A stretch of 64,000 bases of DNA. It comes from JACMRI01 sp043778625. GTDB lineage: Bacteria; Bacteroidota; Bacteroidia; UBA4408. Under the pieces are notes generated by a model. The model was not told the DNA's origin, searched no databases, and saw nothing but the letters and a program-made list of their open reading frames with translations. Both the position numbers and the translations under genes were made by a program. The stretch lies in contig JAYWFU010000031.1 of the NCBI GenBank assembly GCA_043778625.1, forward strand, positions 1 through 64,000, written 5' to 3'. This document shows, one piece after another, positions 26,045 through 34,758 of the stretch. How positions within the stretch are numbered: the stretch's first letter is position 1; each line of letters opens with the position of its first letter.

Positions 26045-27184
26045 TTACTCTTTTACAAACTGAGTAACACTACTTACATTTTGATGCGTTAAGTATAATG
26101 TATATACTCCTGTGGCTAAATTTGTAATAGGTAATGTTATATAATTAATAGCATTGTTAGTGTAGATTTTAGTTAATACTTGCTTGCCAAGTGCATTGTA
26201 CACACTAAGCTGTAAGGGTTGGGTTAATGCATGATTAATAGCCACGTACACTACATCAGTAGCTGGATTAGGATAGGTAATAATATTGGCTTGGGCAAGC
26301 CACTTATGTTGTGTTAGTGCATTGGTAATATTTAATTTGTATAAATTACCTCCGTTGTTTAGGAACGAATTTTTTTCATCGGTAATATATACTTCATCGT
26401 TATTCAAAAATACTACGGCTTCTTTTTGCGTATAGCTACTAAAGTTGTAATAAGTATGGGTTCCTCCAAAAAAATTATTACCCGTAAAATTACTAAATAT
26501 GTGTAACGCCATTTCGCTTAGTAATGCTATTTTACTATGGTCGGGGCTTACGTCGGCACTAGTTATCCAATTACCTAGGTTAGTACCTGTATTAACACTA
26601 TCGTGCAGTGTGGCTAGGTAAGTACCTGCACTATCGGGTACAGAGTACATTTTGCAATAACCACTATTGCCTCTGTTTTTACTAAATAAATATAAACGGT
26701 TATTAAAATGAAAAATTGATTCGCAATCAAAATTTTGCTCTGCTGCAGGTGGCGGAAATTGTGTTTGGTCAGGGTAGGATAAAAATATTTTATCGTTGTT
26801 AATAGTAGTGCTCGTTAATGTATCCAAGTTACCCACCTTACGAATTATTAAATTGGTTCTGTTATTGGTATTATTGCCCACATCGGCAATGTAGTAGTTG
26901 CCAGCATCGTCGCGAGCTATATCCTCAATATCAACCGCCTTTCCTGTACCTATTTTTATTTTGCGGAGTAATTGCCCTTGCGTATTTACTTGATACACGT
27001 AGGCCGAATCTCCACTATCGTTGTGTGTCCATACTTTAGTAGTGTCAGCAGGGTTTACCTCAATACCTGAGGTTTCGCTAACAGAAGTAGGTAGCACTGT
27101 TAGTTGTTGTGGCGTTACGTTATACGGTTGCCCAAATAAATTCCCTACATATATTTTGATTAATGTAAAAAGTATTTTTTTCAT
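26045..27184 (-). CDS. Secreted protein with T9SS type A sorting domain, propeller-like
   Basis: 379 residues. Signal peptide about 1-18. The main part (about 20-290) has repeated strand motifs such as VWTHNDSGDSAYVYQVNTQG, GKAVDIEDIARDDAGNYYIAD and FDCESIFHFNNRLYLFSKN, suggesting a beta-propeller of the SdiA-regulated / phytase-like kind; no active site can be named. The last roughly 80 residues are a T9SS type A domain (ITYPNPATDVVYVAI, NALGKQVLT, LATGVYTLYL, ending VKE). It should be exported to the cell surface or released. It lies 22 bp after lysA on the same strand. Confidence 0.82.
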   Translation of the reverse strand: MKKILFTLIKIYVGNLFGQPYNVTPQQLTVLPTSVSETSGIEVNPADTTKVWTHNDSGDSAYVYQVNTQGQLLRKIKIGTGKAVDIEDIARDDAGNYYIADVGNNTNNRTNLIIRKVGNLDTLTSTTINNDKIFLSYPDQTQFPPPAAEQNFDCESIFHFNNRLYLFSKNRGNSGYCKMYSVPDSAGTYLATLHDSVNTGTNLGNWITSADVSPDHSKIALLSEMALHIFSNFTGNNFFGGTHTYYNFSSYTQKEAVVFLNNDEVYITDEKNSFLNNGGNLYKLNITNALTQHKWLAQANIITYPNPATDVVYVAINHALTQPLQLSVYNALGKQVLTKIYTNNAINYITLPITNLATGVYTLYLTHQNVSSVTQFVKE

Positions 27185-27206
27185 TAATTAATTTTGATTG
27201 TACATT

Positions 27207-28361
27207 TTACTTTAAATAATATCCTTTTACACTTTCTCTCAAATTATAATTACTACTCATTACCTCGCCGTAAGCTCCTGCGGTGCGTATAATTATGGTA
27301 TCGCCACGGCTGGTTATAGGTAGTTCTACCGCTTTGCCAAAACAGTCGCTGCTTTCGCAAATAGGGCCTACTACATCATACTTTAGTTGTGTAGTTGCTG
27401 TTGAACTTATGTTTTCAATTTTATGATAAGCTTGGTATAATGCTGGGCGTATAAGTTCAGTCATTCCAGCATCAAGTATAGCAAAGTTGGTATTAATACC
27501 ATTTTTAATATAAGTAACGGTACTTACTAATGCACCGCATTGCGCTACTATGGCTCGGCCTAGTTCAAAGTGCAATTGTTGATTATTACGTAGCTCAATA
27601 AATTTATTAAACACGTTAAAATAATCTTCAAAATTTACAATAGGTTCTTGTTCAGGATTTTTGTAATTAACACCTAAGCCCCCACCAACATTTATTATTG
27701 GTAAGTCGTAGCCTTTGCGCAAAAAGTAAGTATTGATTTCGTTTACACGCAAGCACAATTTTTTAAATGGTGATAAGCTTGTTATTTGCGAACCAATATG
27801 AAAATGCAAACCAATTAGTTTAATGTGGGATAATGTTTTTAGTTGTTCAATTACCGCATCAAACTCATAGGGGTTAATCCCAAATTTATTTTCCTCGAGC
27901 CCTGTAGTAATGTACTTGTGGGTATGCGCATCTACGTTAGGTTTAATGCGCAATGCCACTTGTGCCGTTTTATTTTGTAGTTGTGCAAGTTCGTTTATTA
28001 CCGCTAACTCTTGCGTGCTTTCGCAGTTAAAGCAAAATATGTTGTGGTGTAGGGCGTAATTAATTTCTTCGTCAGTTTTTCCAACACCTGCAAATACAAT
28101 GTGTGCAGGGTCAAAGCCATTGTTTATAGCACATTTTACTTCGTTGCCACTTACACAATCGGCACCTAAGCCAGCCTGCTTTATTTGGGCTAAAATTTCG
28201 GTATTTACATTAGCTTTAAACGCATAATGCACATGATAGTTGTGCTTGTTGCTTGCATTGGTAAGTGTTGTAAGCGTTTGTTGCAATAACGCTAAGTCGT
28301 AAATATAATAGGGAGTGTTGTGTTGCAGTAATTCAGGCAAGCGTTCTTTTGAAAATATCAT
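27207..28361 (-). CDS. lysA: Diaminopimelate decarboxylase
   Basis: PLP enzyme that makes L-lysine from meso-diaminopimelate. About 384 residues from ATG 28361; a longer reading from 28400 overlaps lysC and has no family support. The PLP lysine is in YHVHYAFKANVN, the HIGSQI and NVGGGLGVNY phosphate loops are present, and GPICESSDCFGK supplies the active-site Cys and acidic residues of the partner subunit. The adjacent aspartokinase (22 bp upstream) feeds the same pathway. Confidence 0.96.
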   Translation of the reverse strand: MIFSKERLPELLQHNTPYYIYDLALLQQTLTTLTNASNKHNYHVHYAFKANVNTEILAQIKQAGLGADCVSGNEVKCAINNGFDPAHIVFAGVGKTDEEINYALHHNIFCFNCESTQELAVINELAQLQNKTAQVALRIKPNVDAHTHKYITTGLEENKFGINPYEFDAVIEQLKTLSHIKLIGLHFHIGSQITSLSPFKKLCLRVNEINTYFLRKGYDLPIINVGGGLGVNYKNPEQEPIVNFEDYFNVFNKFIELRNNQQLHFELGRAIVAQCGALVSTVTYIKNGINTNFAILDAGMTELIRPALYQAYHKIENISSTATTQLKYDVVGPICESSDCFGKAVELPITSRGDTIIIRTAGAYGEVMSSNYNLRESVKGYYLK

Positions 28362-28383
28362 CGTACGTTTTTTAGTAGTATAA

Positions 28384-29706
28384 TTATTGATGATAGCCAA
28401 ATAGGCCTTTGTTTAAATTAATTAATGCTTCGTTTTTATACGTTGAGTTTACTAGCACACTAATATTGTTTTTGCTACCTCCGTACGAAACCATACTTAA
28501 CGGAATATCCTTTAGGCACTCCAATACCTTGTATCCATAGCCTGATTTGTGTTTAGGTAAGTTACCTACAATGCAAATAATACTTTGATTTTCTTCTACC
28601 TCCACATTTGCAAATTCTTCTAATTCTTTTAAAATATCTTTTAATGCCTTGGTATTATCAATGGTTAATGACACGGCAATTTCCGATGTAGTAATCATAT
28701 CAATAGCGGTTTTAAAACGCTCAAAAATTTCAAACACCGCTCTCAAAAAACCATGTGCCAAAAGCATTCTATCGCTTTTGATAGTAATGGCGCATATTCC
28801 GTCTTTGGCGGCTACGGCTTTAATGCCCTCTTCAGTTGCTATGTTAGCTATTGTAGTGCCTAATGCTTGCGGTTGCATTGTGTTTTTAAGCAATACCGGA
28901 ATATTCTTTTTTTGTGCTGGCAATATGCAAGTAGGGTGTAATATTTTTGCACCAAAATAAGCTAGCTCAGCAGCTTCGTCAAAACTTAATAAATGTATTG
29001 GATGTGTTTTGGCTACTACACGAGGGTCGTTATTGTGCATACCATCAATATCAGTCCAAATTTGTATTTCTTCAGCCTGTATTGCTGCGCCTATAATAGA
29101 GGCGGTGTAATCGCTGCCACCACGTTGCAAATTATCAATTTCGCCAAAGGCATTTCGGCAAATATACCCTTGGGTTATAAATAATTTTTGAGTTGGATAT
29201 TTATTAAGTTCAGTAGTTAAATGTTTTTCAATATAGGTTAATTCAGGCTCTTCGTTTTCGTCAATACGCATAAAGTTTAGTGCAGGTAATAGCACGGCAT
29301 CACTACCAAGCTCTTGCAAATGGTAATGAAACAGGGCTGTACTTAATAATTCGCCTTGTGCTAATACTGCTTTTTCTTCATTGGCAGTAAACATATCTAA
29401 CGTAAACGAACGTAGATAATCAAAGTGGTGTTTAACTAAATATTCGGCCTTAGTTTTAAATTCGATATTAGTGTATAGTGCATTTACCTCGATAGTATAT
29501 TTGCTTTCTAAAGTTTCAATTTTTGCGTTGGCTTCGGCATACGATTTATTGTACAATGCTTCGCAAATACCCACTAGTGCGTTGGTAGTACCACTCATGG
29601 CCGATAGCACCACTATTGTTTCAAAATCATTAGTTACTAAATTCACTAGTGCTTTCATTCGCTTAGCAGTACCTACACTTGTGCCACCAAATTTTAATAT
29701 TTTCAT
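28384..29706 (-). CDS. lysC: Aspartate kinase
   Basis: Phosphorylates aspartate, the first step toward lysine, threonine, methionine and diaminopimelate. 440 residues, monofunctional. KFGGTSVGTAKRM at the N-terminus (ATP/aspartate site), FITQGYICRNAFGEIDNLQR, GGSDYTASIIGAAI and WTDIDGMHNNDPR in the kinase domain, and two ACT-like regulatory domains from about residue 300 (AITIKSDRML and SIICIVGNL strands). Feedback control by lysine is inferred. The stop of bshC is 1 bp away, so bshC, lysC and lysA are likely transcribed together. Confidence 0.95.
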   Translation of the reverse strand: MKILKFGGTSVGTAKRMKALVNLVTNDFETIVVLSAMSGTTNALVGICEALYNKSYAEANAKIETLESKYTIEVNALYTNIEFKTKAEYLVKHHFDYLRSFTLDMFTANEEKAVLAQGELLSTALFHYHLQELGSDAVLLPALNFMRIDENEEPELTYIEKHLTTELNKYPTQKLFITQGYICRNAFGEIDNLQRGGSDYTASIIGAAIQAEEIQIWTDIDGMHNNDPRVVAKTHPIHLLSFDEAAELAYFGAKILHPTCILPAQKKNIPVLLKNTMQPQALGTTIANIATEEGIKAVAAKDGICAITIKSDRMLLAHGFLRAVFEIFERFKTAIDMITTSEIAVSLTIDNTKALKDILKELEEFANVEVEENQSIICIVGNLPKHKSGYGYKVLECLKDIPLSMVSYGGSKNNISVLVNSTYKNEALINLNKGLFGYHQ

Positions 29707-29707
29707 T

Positions 29708-31297
29708 TTATTGCAGTGTTATTATTTTAAATGTAGGTGTTGTTTCATTTAATTCTTGTTTTAAGTCATCAATTATTTTAAACCCAAATTTATTAATGTA
29801 TTGAAATATATTTTCGTAGCGTTCTTGCAAACCATTATTCGGAAAATACTTTTCTTTTTGTTTCAAGGCTTGTGTTATTCCGTTAGCGTGTTGTTGTTTT
29901 AATGCTTTGTTTACCTTGTTATTTAAGGCATGTAAGCCATCAATAGTTTTTTTGAGTTCGGCGTTGGCTATGGGAGCAAGAGTTTTATCAATGGTGGCTA
30001 ACTCGTTACTTAATGCACTATATATAGTTTGTAATTGCTGTTGATAGTTATTGGTATTAAATTCTTTTTCGGTATTTAGCGCAATATATTTTTTGGTTAT
30101 TACTTCATCAGTCTCAAACAAATCGTTAACGTTAAGTTGCAGGGCAGTAAGTTTTTCGTTAGCGGGAACATCTATCAACAAGGCCGAATGGCGCAATAAC
30201 AACTGCGGAAACGGAGTTTTGTAATAATCAAATAATGGCTTTAGTTGCAACCAATATGCCAACTCTCCGCCACCGCCCACATAGGCAATGTTAGGCAATA
30301 TTGTTTCTTGATACACGGGACGTAGCAATACATTGGGGCTGATGTTAGCCGTATTGTTGTGCAATTGTTGTAGGGTAAATTCAGCGTTGCCTGCGGTATA
30401 ATTAGTGCCTTGTGCTATAATGCGTTGGCGAGTATTATTGTGTAGTAGAAATAAATTTATTGGGCGCGGAGTTACTTGTATGCTTTTGTAGCCTTTGTTA
30501 GTAAGGCTTTCGATAGTTTTGGTGGTTATACTATACGACGGACTGGTGGTTAATTCCTCGTTAATTATAGTGCTAAATGCGTATTTTAATTCAGGAGTAT
30601 TTGCATCAATTATTACTACGCCATATTGCCCGAATAGCTCGTGTACCAAGCGTTGTGTGGCTTGCGCTAAGTTGTTGGTTGTGGCATAACAACTATCAAA
30701 TAAGTTAAGTATTGCCGAAGAATGTTCTGTAGTACCTAATAATGCAACTAGTTGCTCCCTAAGTTGGGGTATATTATCAAGTGTAATAGCACCTACTGCA
30801 TTGCCTGCTATTGCTGTAGCTGTTAATTTTTTATTATGGATATTAAAATGATTTACTTCTTCAAAATCATGATCTTCGGTGGCCATCCAATACACAGGTA
30901 TAAAGTGGTGTTGTGGGTGCGCCGTGTTAAGTTGCTCAGCATAATTAATTGCAGTAATTATTTTATACACAAAGTACAATGGCCCTGTCATTAAGCATAA
31001 TTGATGCCCTGTAGTTACGGTAAATGTATTGGTATTGAGTAGTGTAGTAAGCTGTGTTTCAATGCGTTGTTTGTGGGTAGTGGTATGTTGCCACAACGCG
31101 TTATACTGCTTAGTTAGCGCAATGTGTAACGCACTACGTTGTGTGGTGCTAAAGTTAGCGCGCTGCGTAATGCGCTCATTTATTGCTTGGGTATTAGTAG
31201 TAAGGTCGTTTAGTTTTTCATCATTAGTTAATAAATCAATTACTAACGGATTAAAAAACTGAATGACATCAAAGCCAATGGTACTGTGTGTTTTCAA
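29708..31297 (-). CDS. bshC: Bacillithiol biosynthesis cysteine-adding enzyme BshC
   Basis: Adds cysteine to glucosaminyl-malate in the last step of bacillithiol synthesis. About 529 residues. Landmarks are TVTTGHQLCLMTGPLYFVYK, PVYWMATEDHDFEEVNHF, the YVGGGGELAYWLQLKPLFD loop and PFPQLLLRHSALLID. No ATG is near the N-terminus: a TTG at 31339 overlaps the upstream gene by 29 bp, and a second TTG at 31297 starts 14 bp after that gene's stop and fits better. bshA and bshB are not in the window. Its place between a YwqK-like gene and lysC is unrelated to thiol chemistry as far as can be seen. Confidence 0.93.
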   Translation of the reverse strand: MKTHSTIGFDVIQFFNPLVIDLLTNDEKLNDLTTNTQAINERITQRANFSTTQRSALHIALTKQYNALWQHTTTHKQRIETQLTTLLNTNTFTVTTGHQLCLMTGPLYFVYKIITAINYAEQLNTAHPQHHFIPVYWMATEDHDFEEVNHFNIHNKKLTATAIAGNAVGAITLDNIPQLREQLVALLGTTEHSSAILNLFDSCYATTNNLAQATQRLVHELFGQYGVVIIDANTPELKYAFSTIINEELTTSPSYSITTKTIESLTNKGYKSIQVTPRPINLFLLHNNTRQRIIAQGTNYTAGNAEFTLQQLHNNTANISPNVLLRPVYQETILPNIAYVGGGGELAYWLQLKPLFDYYKTPFPQLLLRHSALLIDVPANEKLTALQLNVNDLFETDEVITKKYIALNTEKEFNTNNYQQQLQTIYSALSNELATIDKTLAPIANAELKKTIDGLHALNNKVNKALKQQHANGITQALKQKEKYFPNNGLQERYENIFQYINKFGFKIIDDLKQELNETTPTFKIITLQ

Positions 31298-31310
31298 TAG
31301 AGGCGAGCTG

Positions 31311-32048
31311 TTATTTGATTTTTTTTTCGGTTTTAACAAATTTGCCGTTAGCGTAATAATCTACTTCGCTTAGCACACCAAGTTCGGTGTAATAAAACAC
31401 CGTACCGTTACCATTAGTTAAAGTGCCTTTATCTAGTGGCTTACCAGCGTTATCAAAGTTGGAAACTATTTCCACAATATTATCAGCCACGTAACGCTTT
31501 TCGCTCCATAGCTGTCCGTTATCGTGGTTAATAATTTCCATGCCCTCTTTTTTACCTGCTAGGTAATTATTGGTAGCGGCTATTTTTCCGTTTTCAAAAT
31601 ACACTACGTTTGTACTGTCTCGGTGTCCGTGTTTGTAATGCCCTAGGCTTTGTAATTTGCCGCTAGGGTAGTAGGTAATGTAGTTGCCGTTTAATTTTCC
31701 TTTAAATGTTTCAGCGTCTATTTTAAGTATTCCACCTTTGTAAAACTCCTTACGATACTCGTGCTTGTGTTTGCCCACACGCTTATCAGTGTGTACAAAA
31801 CCATAAGCACCGCTACCCCCATCTACATAATAAAAATTGCGCTGTGCTATTAATTTACGCTTCACATAAAAATCTTCCCACAGTAGTTTTTTAGTTTCTT
31901 TTTCGCTCACTCTAATAATCATAGTGTCTTTGGCTACGGAGTACACTGTATCTTTTTTGCCTTCGGGAGCTTTACTGTTATCCACCACTTGTGCGCTAAG
32001 TTGTAGTGTAGCCAAGGCAAGCGTAATTATTGTATAAATTCTTTTCAT
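31311..32048 (-). CDS. YwqK/MORN-like repeat protein
   Basis: 245 residues. Signal peptide about 1-20 (ending LSAQ). From about residue 90, short YwqK/MORN-type repeats follow: GNYITYYPSGKLQSLGHYKHG, VVYFENGKIAATNNYLAGKKEG, EIINHDNGQLWSEKRYVAD and KGTLTNGNGTVFYYTELG. The family is often called toxin-antitoxin system YwqK antitoxin, but in Bacteroidota such secreted members are common and no toxin partner is visible, so an antitoxin role is doubtful. It lies 15 bp after the TOPRIM-like gene and just before bshC. Confidence 0.82.
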   Translation of the reverse strand: MKRIYTIITLALATLQLSAQVVDNSKAPEGKKDTVYSVAKDTMIIRVSEKETKKLLWEDFYVKRKLIAQRNFYYVDGGSGAYGFVHTDKRVGKHKHEYRKEFYKGGILKIDAETFKGKLNGNYITYYPSGKLQSLGHYKHGHRDSTNVVYFENGKIAATNNYLAGKKEGMEIINHDNGQLWSEKRYVADNIVEIVSNFDNAGKPLDKGTLTNGNGTVFYYTELGVLSEVDYYANGKFVKTEKKIK

Positions 32049-32063
32049 CGGTTATTTTAGTTA

Positions 32064-32705
32064 TTATAAATTTTGTAGTACGATTTTTAAATCGTTTTCA
32101 AACTCTTGAAATGCTGTTAGTTGACGAAGTGCATTATAATCTTCAATATACTCAGCTACTAAATGCGTTCTTTTATGCGGATTAAAATTTTTTATTTTTC
32201 TGCCCGTTAATTCGCTACAGCTAATTAATAACTCGTGTAAGTATGCTTTAGGTTGTTTTTGTTTTTCTAACTCTGTAATTTTAGGCAAACTAATTGGTTT
32301 ACTATAATTTGGATTATCAGCTGCTTTCTTTATTGCATTTTCGTTTATTAGCAACCATGTTTCCATCATTTTTACAGGCACAATTACTACTATATTGTTT
32401 GTGTTTTCAATTCCTTGACTATTTATTATTTCGTTTTTTCGCTGTTGAATAGTTTTTTTAATATCCGTTACCGACTCCCCATCTCTATGATAAATTAAAA
32501 TATCACAGCAATAATAGTGTTGCGCTAATTTTATTCTTTCCGCTACTTCGCTAGCTTTGGGAGGATTTTTAAAACTACTAAAATCAGCAAATTCACCCTC
32601 GTTAGGCACTGTAGGATATAAGTCGTTTAGCAACCATTTTATTATTGTTACTAATATTTTATCGGAACTTCCGTCGCCAATAAGTGTAAAATTAATTTGC
32701 TTCAT
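32064..32705 (-). CDS. DUF4276/TOPRIM-like protein, partner of an AAA ATPase
   Basis: 213 residues. An acidic N-terminal loop FTLIGDGSSDKILVTIIKWL, a second strand end CDILIYHRDGES and KMMETWLLINENAIKKAADNP (like the ELEAWLLAD motif of DUF4276) suggest a TOPRIM-type metal site. RloB/AbiLii-like assignment is the alternative. The gene is 5 bp after the AAA ATPase stop on the same strand, the order found in ATPase-plus-TOPRIM defence pairs such as AbiL and PARIS. Likely a nuclease effector controlled by the ATPase; this is inference. Codon use is more AT-rich than in bshC or rseP. Confidence 0.65.
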   Translation of the reverse strand: MKQINFTLIGDGSSDKILVTIIKWLLNDLYPTVPNEGEFADFSSFKNPPKASEVAERIKLAQHYYCCDILIYHRDGESVTDIKKTIQQRKNEIINSQGIENTNNIVVIVPVKMMETWLLINENAIKKAADNPNYSKPISLPKITELEKQKQPKAYLHELLISCSELTGRKIKNFNPHKRTHLVAEYIEDYNALRQLTAFQEFENDLKIVLQNL

Positions 32706-32710
32706 GTGTG

Positions 32711-34153
32711 TTAGTATTCAATTTTTAATTGATTTACATGTTCACGAACCGTTTTTTTCACTTTTGTAGAATTGACAAGAGTTATATTTTTTTCTTTTTT
32801 AACATCTAAATTATCTAAGTAGCCATTAATTTCAGCTAAATTAGTTGTTAATACTAAGTTACTATTTGTTTTCCAAGTATCTTGTAGTGCTACAAACGTA
32901 GTGGCTTTAACTTTTCGTTTAAATTCATCCATATACACTTCATACTCTTTAGCCAAGTATAAACTTTCGTGAGGTACTGAGCTCACCACTATTGGTGAAT
33001 GTGTATTAATAATTACTTGGCGCAACGGATTATCTTCATCCACCTCATAATCAGTATCGGTAGCCATTCCTTCAAGTAGTTCAATCATTTCATTAATTTT
33101 TTTTGGATTGATTCCGTTCTCAGGTTCTTCCAAACAAATTAATCCACTACCCATATTATCTTGTTCAATTATTGCTAAAGCCAAGAAGCGTAATGTGCCG
33201 TCCGATAACGATTGCGCAGGCAATACTAAGCCGTCTTTAAATGTTAATTGAAGCGTGAGCAAGTCTCTCTTATCATCTTTATCAACCGACACATAACTTA
33301 CATTACTAATTAATTCTTTTAATTTGTTAGTGAGCGTTTGATATGTTCTACCTTGTTCTTTTTCTACTGATTGTAAGCGAAACAAAGTGGCAGGTAAGTT
33401 TGCACCATTTGCTTGTATTTCAGCATTTTTTATTTCGTAAGTTGAGTTTGGATTACGCAATGCACTTGGCTCAAATTGTAACATCATCCAATTACGCATT
33501 TCTTGTCGTGCCAAAAATGCTGTGGGAGTAACCGAGTCTGCTTTTGACAACAACGTACGAGGCATTTTTTTTGCGAAAAATTTAGTTGTACTGCCTTGAT
33601 TACGATCTTGGTGTAGTCTTAACTTATCTCCCTCTGTAGAAATAAACGGTGTACCAGTACCTCTACCCAAAAAAACTGAGTCTTTCCACTCTTTTTTATG
33701 ATTAAAATAAATATTTTTTCGTGCCTCCCTTGATTTGATAGGAATTAACTCTTCTTTTATTATTTCAATAGGTTCTTTATCATTATCATATAAATTCAAA
33801 TTAAGTTCTAGCGTATATTTTAAGCTCGTTGTTGTAGCCTTCGATTTTTGCCCCAAATCATCTTCTGCTTCTTGAGGAACAATCATATCTACTTCAAACT
33901 TCATGGTAGTTAAATACTCATCTCCATTTTTAAAGAAAATATCTTTAAAATTAGCGTGTTTTTGGTTTTCGCTTCTTACTGATTTAGCTGCCTCTAAAAT
34001 TGTTTTATCTGATAGTTGAGATAAAAACATAAGAGCATCAAAAAAATTAGATTTACCCACGGCATTTGCTCCTGCAATGCACGTAAATGGTCCAAAATAT
34101 AGTTCGGTATCCAACAGGCTTTTAAATCCGTTTATTTTTATCCGTGTAATCAT
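32711..34153 (-). CDS. AAA-family ATPase (AAA15/AAA21, OLD/RloA-like)
   Basis: 480 residues, an ABC-type ATPase related to RecF/OLD. It begins MITRIKINGFKSLLDTELYF, followed by Walker A AGANAVGKSNFFDAL (about residues 28-42). A long middle region holds charged helices. The signature-like LSDGTLRFLALAIIEQ, Walker B LICLEEPENGINP and the switch histidine of IINTHSPIVVSS close the domain (about 310-400). No TOPRIM domain is fused to the end, unlike OLD itself; that part is probably supplied by the next gene, 5 bp downstream. It starts 5 bp after the conserved hypothetical at 34159. Confidence 0.85.
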   Translation of the reverse strand: MITRIKINGFKSLLDTELYFGPFTCIAGANAVGKSNFFDALMFLSQLSDKTILEAAKSVRSENQKHANFKDIFFKNGDEYLTTMKFEVDMIVPQEAEDDLGQKSKATTTSLKYTLELNLNLYDNDKEPIEIIKEELIPIKSREARKNIYFNHKKEWKDSVFLGRGTGTPFISTEGDKLRLHQDRNQGSTTKFFAKKMPRTLLSKADSVTPTAFLARQEMRNWMMLQFEPSALRNPNSTYEIKNAEIQANGANLPATLFRLQSVEKEQGRTYQTLTNKLKELISNVSYVSVDKDDKRDLLTLQLTFKDGLVLPAQSLSDGTLRFLALAIIEQDNMGSGLICLEEPENGINPKKINEMIELLEGMATDTDYEVDEDNPLRQVIINTHSPIVVSSVPHESLYLAKEYEVYMDEFKRKVKATTFVALQDTWKTNSNLVLTTNLAEINGYLDNLDVKKEKNITLVNSTKVKKTVREHVNQLKIEY

Positions 34154-34158
34154 TTATT

Positions 34159-34668
34159 TTATACTTTTTCTGTAGTTAAGTATTTCCCCAACCAAGTGTT
34201 ACGTGCAGCTACTTGCCAAGCATTAGTTAGTTGTGCTAATGCGCTTATTGTATTGTCAAACACTAGGGTTGATGCACTAATAGTACCGTTGGCTATGAGC
34301 TGCTCGGCTTGCGTAAATTTAAAATTCGCTACCGTATTGTTAGCTGTTAGGTAGTACACAAGGCTACGATCAGTTAATGTTATTTGTAAGTTGGTTTCTA
34401 ATTGTTTAATTACCCGTACCGATGCATCAATGCTACAACCACTGGCTTGGCTTAATTGTTCGTCTACCGCTATTAGTATAAATTGTTGATGCTCAAGCGT
34501 ATAGCTTGCTTTAAGTTCGTTGCCATGTGCTTTCCAACCGTTTACAAATGTGGTTAGTGTGTTGTGCAGTACTTGAGTTTGCGCAACCGTAAATGGCTGT
34601 GTACTAGCGTATATCCACAAGCGTGAGCTAGGTGCTAGGGTAGCAAAGTTAGTGGGTAGAGTAATCAT
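34159..34668 (-). CDS. Conserved Bacteroidota protein (often named ABC transporter ATPase, without basis)
   Basis: 169 residues, soluble. The pattern SRLWIYASTQPFTVAQ, FVNGWKAHGNELKASYTLEH, FILIAVDEQLSQASGCSIDAS and VRVIKQLETNL is a conserved family in Bacteroidota that databases often call ABC transporter ATPase. There is no Walker A, signature or Walker B motif here, so that name is not supported. The ASGCSID segment with its Cys and Asp is the most conserved-looking part and may be a functional site. First gene after a -7 box at 34691-34698 and probably the head of the transcript that includes the AAA/TOPRIM pair. Confidence 0.75.
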   Translation of the reverse strand: MITLPTNFATLAPSSRLWIYASTQPFTVAQTQVLHNTLTTFVNGWKAHGNELKASYTLEHQQFILIAVDEQLSQASGCSIDASVRVIKQLETNLQITLTDRSLVYYLTANNTVANFKFTQAEQLIANGTISASTLVFDNTISALAQLTNAWQVAARNTWLGKYLTTEKV

Positions 34669-34690
34669 GGGAGCTATTTAATTTTAAACT

Positions 34691-34698
34691 CAAATTTA
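34691..34698 (-). promoter_or_regulatory. Bacteroidota -7 promoter element heading the 34.7-26 kb gene run
   Basis: Minus strand TAAATTTG, a full TAnnTTTG match, 23 nt before the ATG at 34668. Genes from here to 26045 follow on the same strand with gaps of 1 to 22 bp, so this box may drive a long transcript that includes the AAA/TOPRIM pair, bshC, lysC and lysA. Confidence 0.5.
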
Positions 34699-34758
34699 CT
34701 ACGATAATTGAGTTATTTAGTATTTTTTGTTAGCCACTAATTAACAACTGTTATAGGG

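Noticed and set aside
31311..32048. Toxin-antitoxin module (YwqK antitoxin)
   Set aside because: The protein has a signal peptide and no toxin partner; its neighbours are the TOPRIM-like gene and bshC.
34159..34668. ABC transporter ATPase
   Set aside because: No Walker A, signature or Walker B motif is present; the common database name is not supported.
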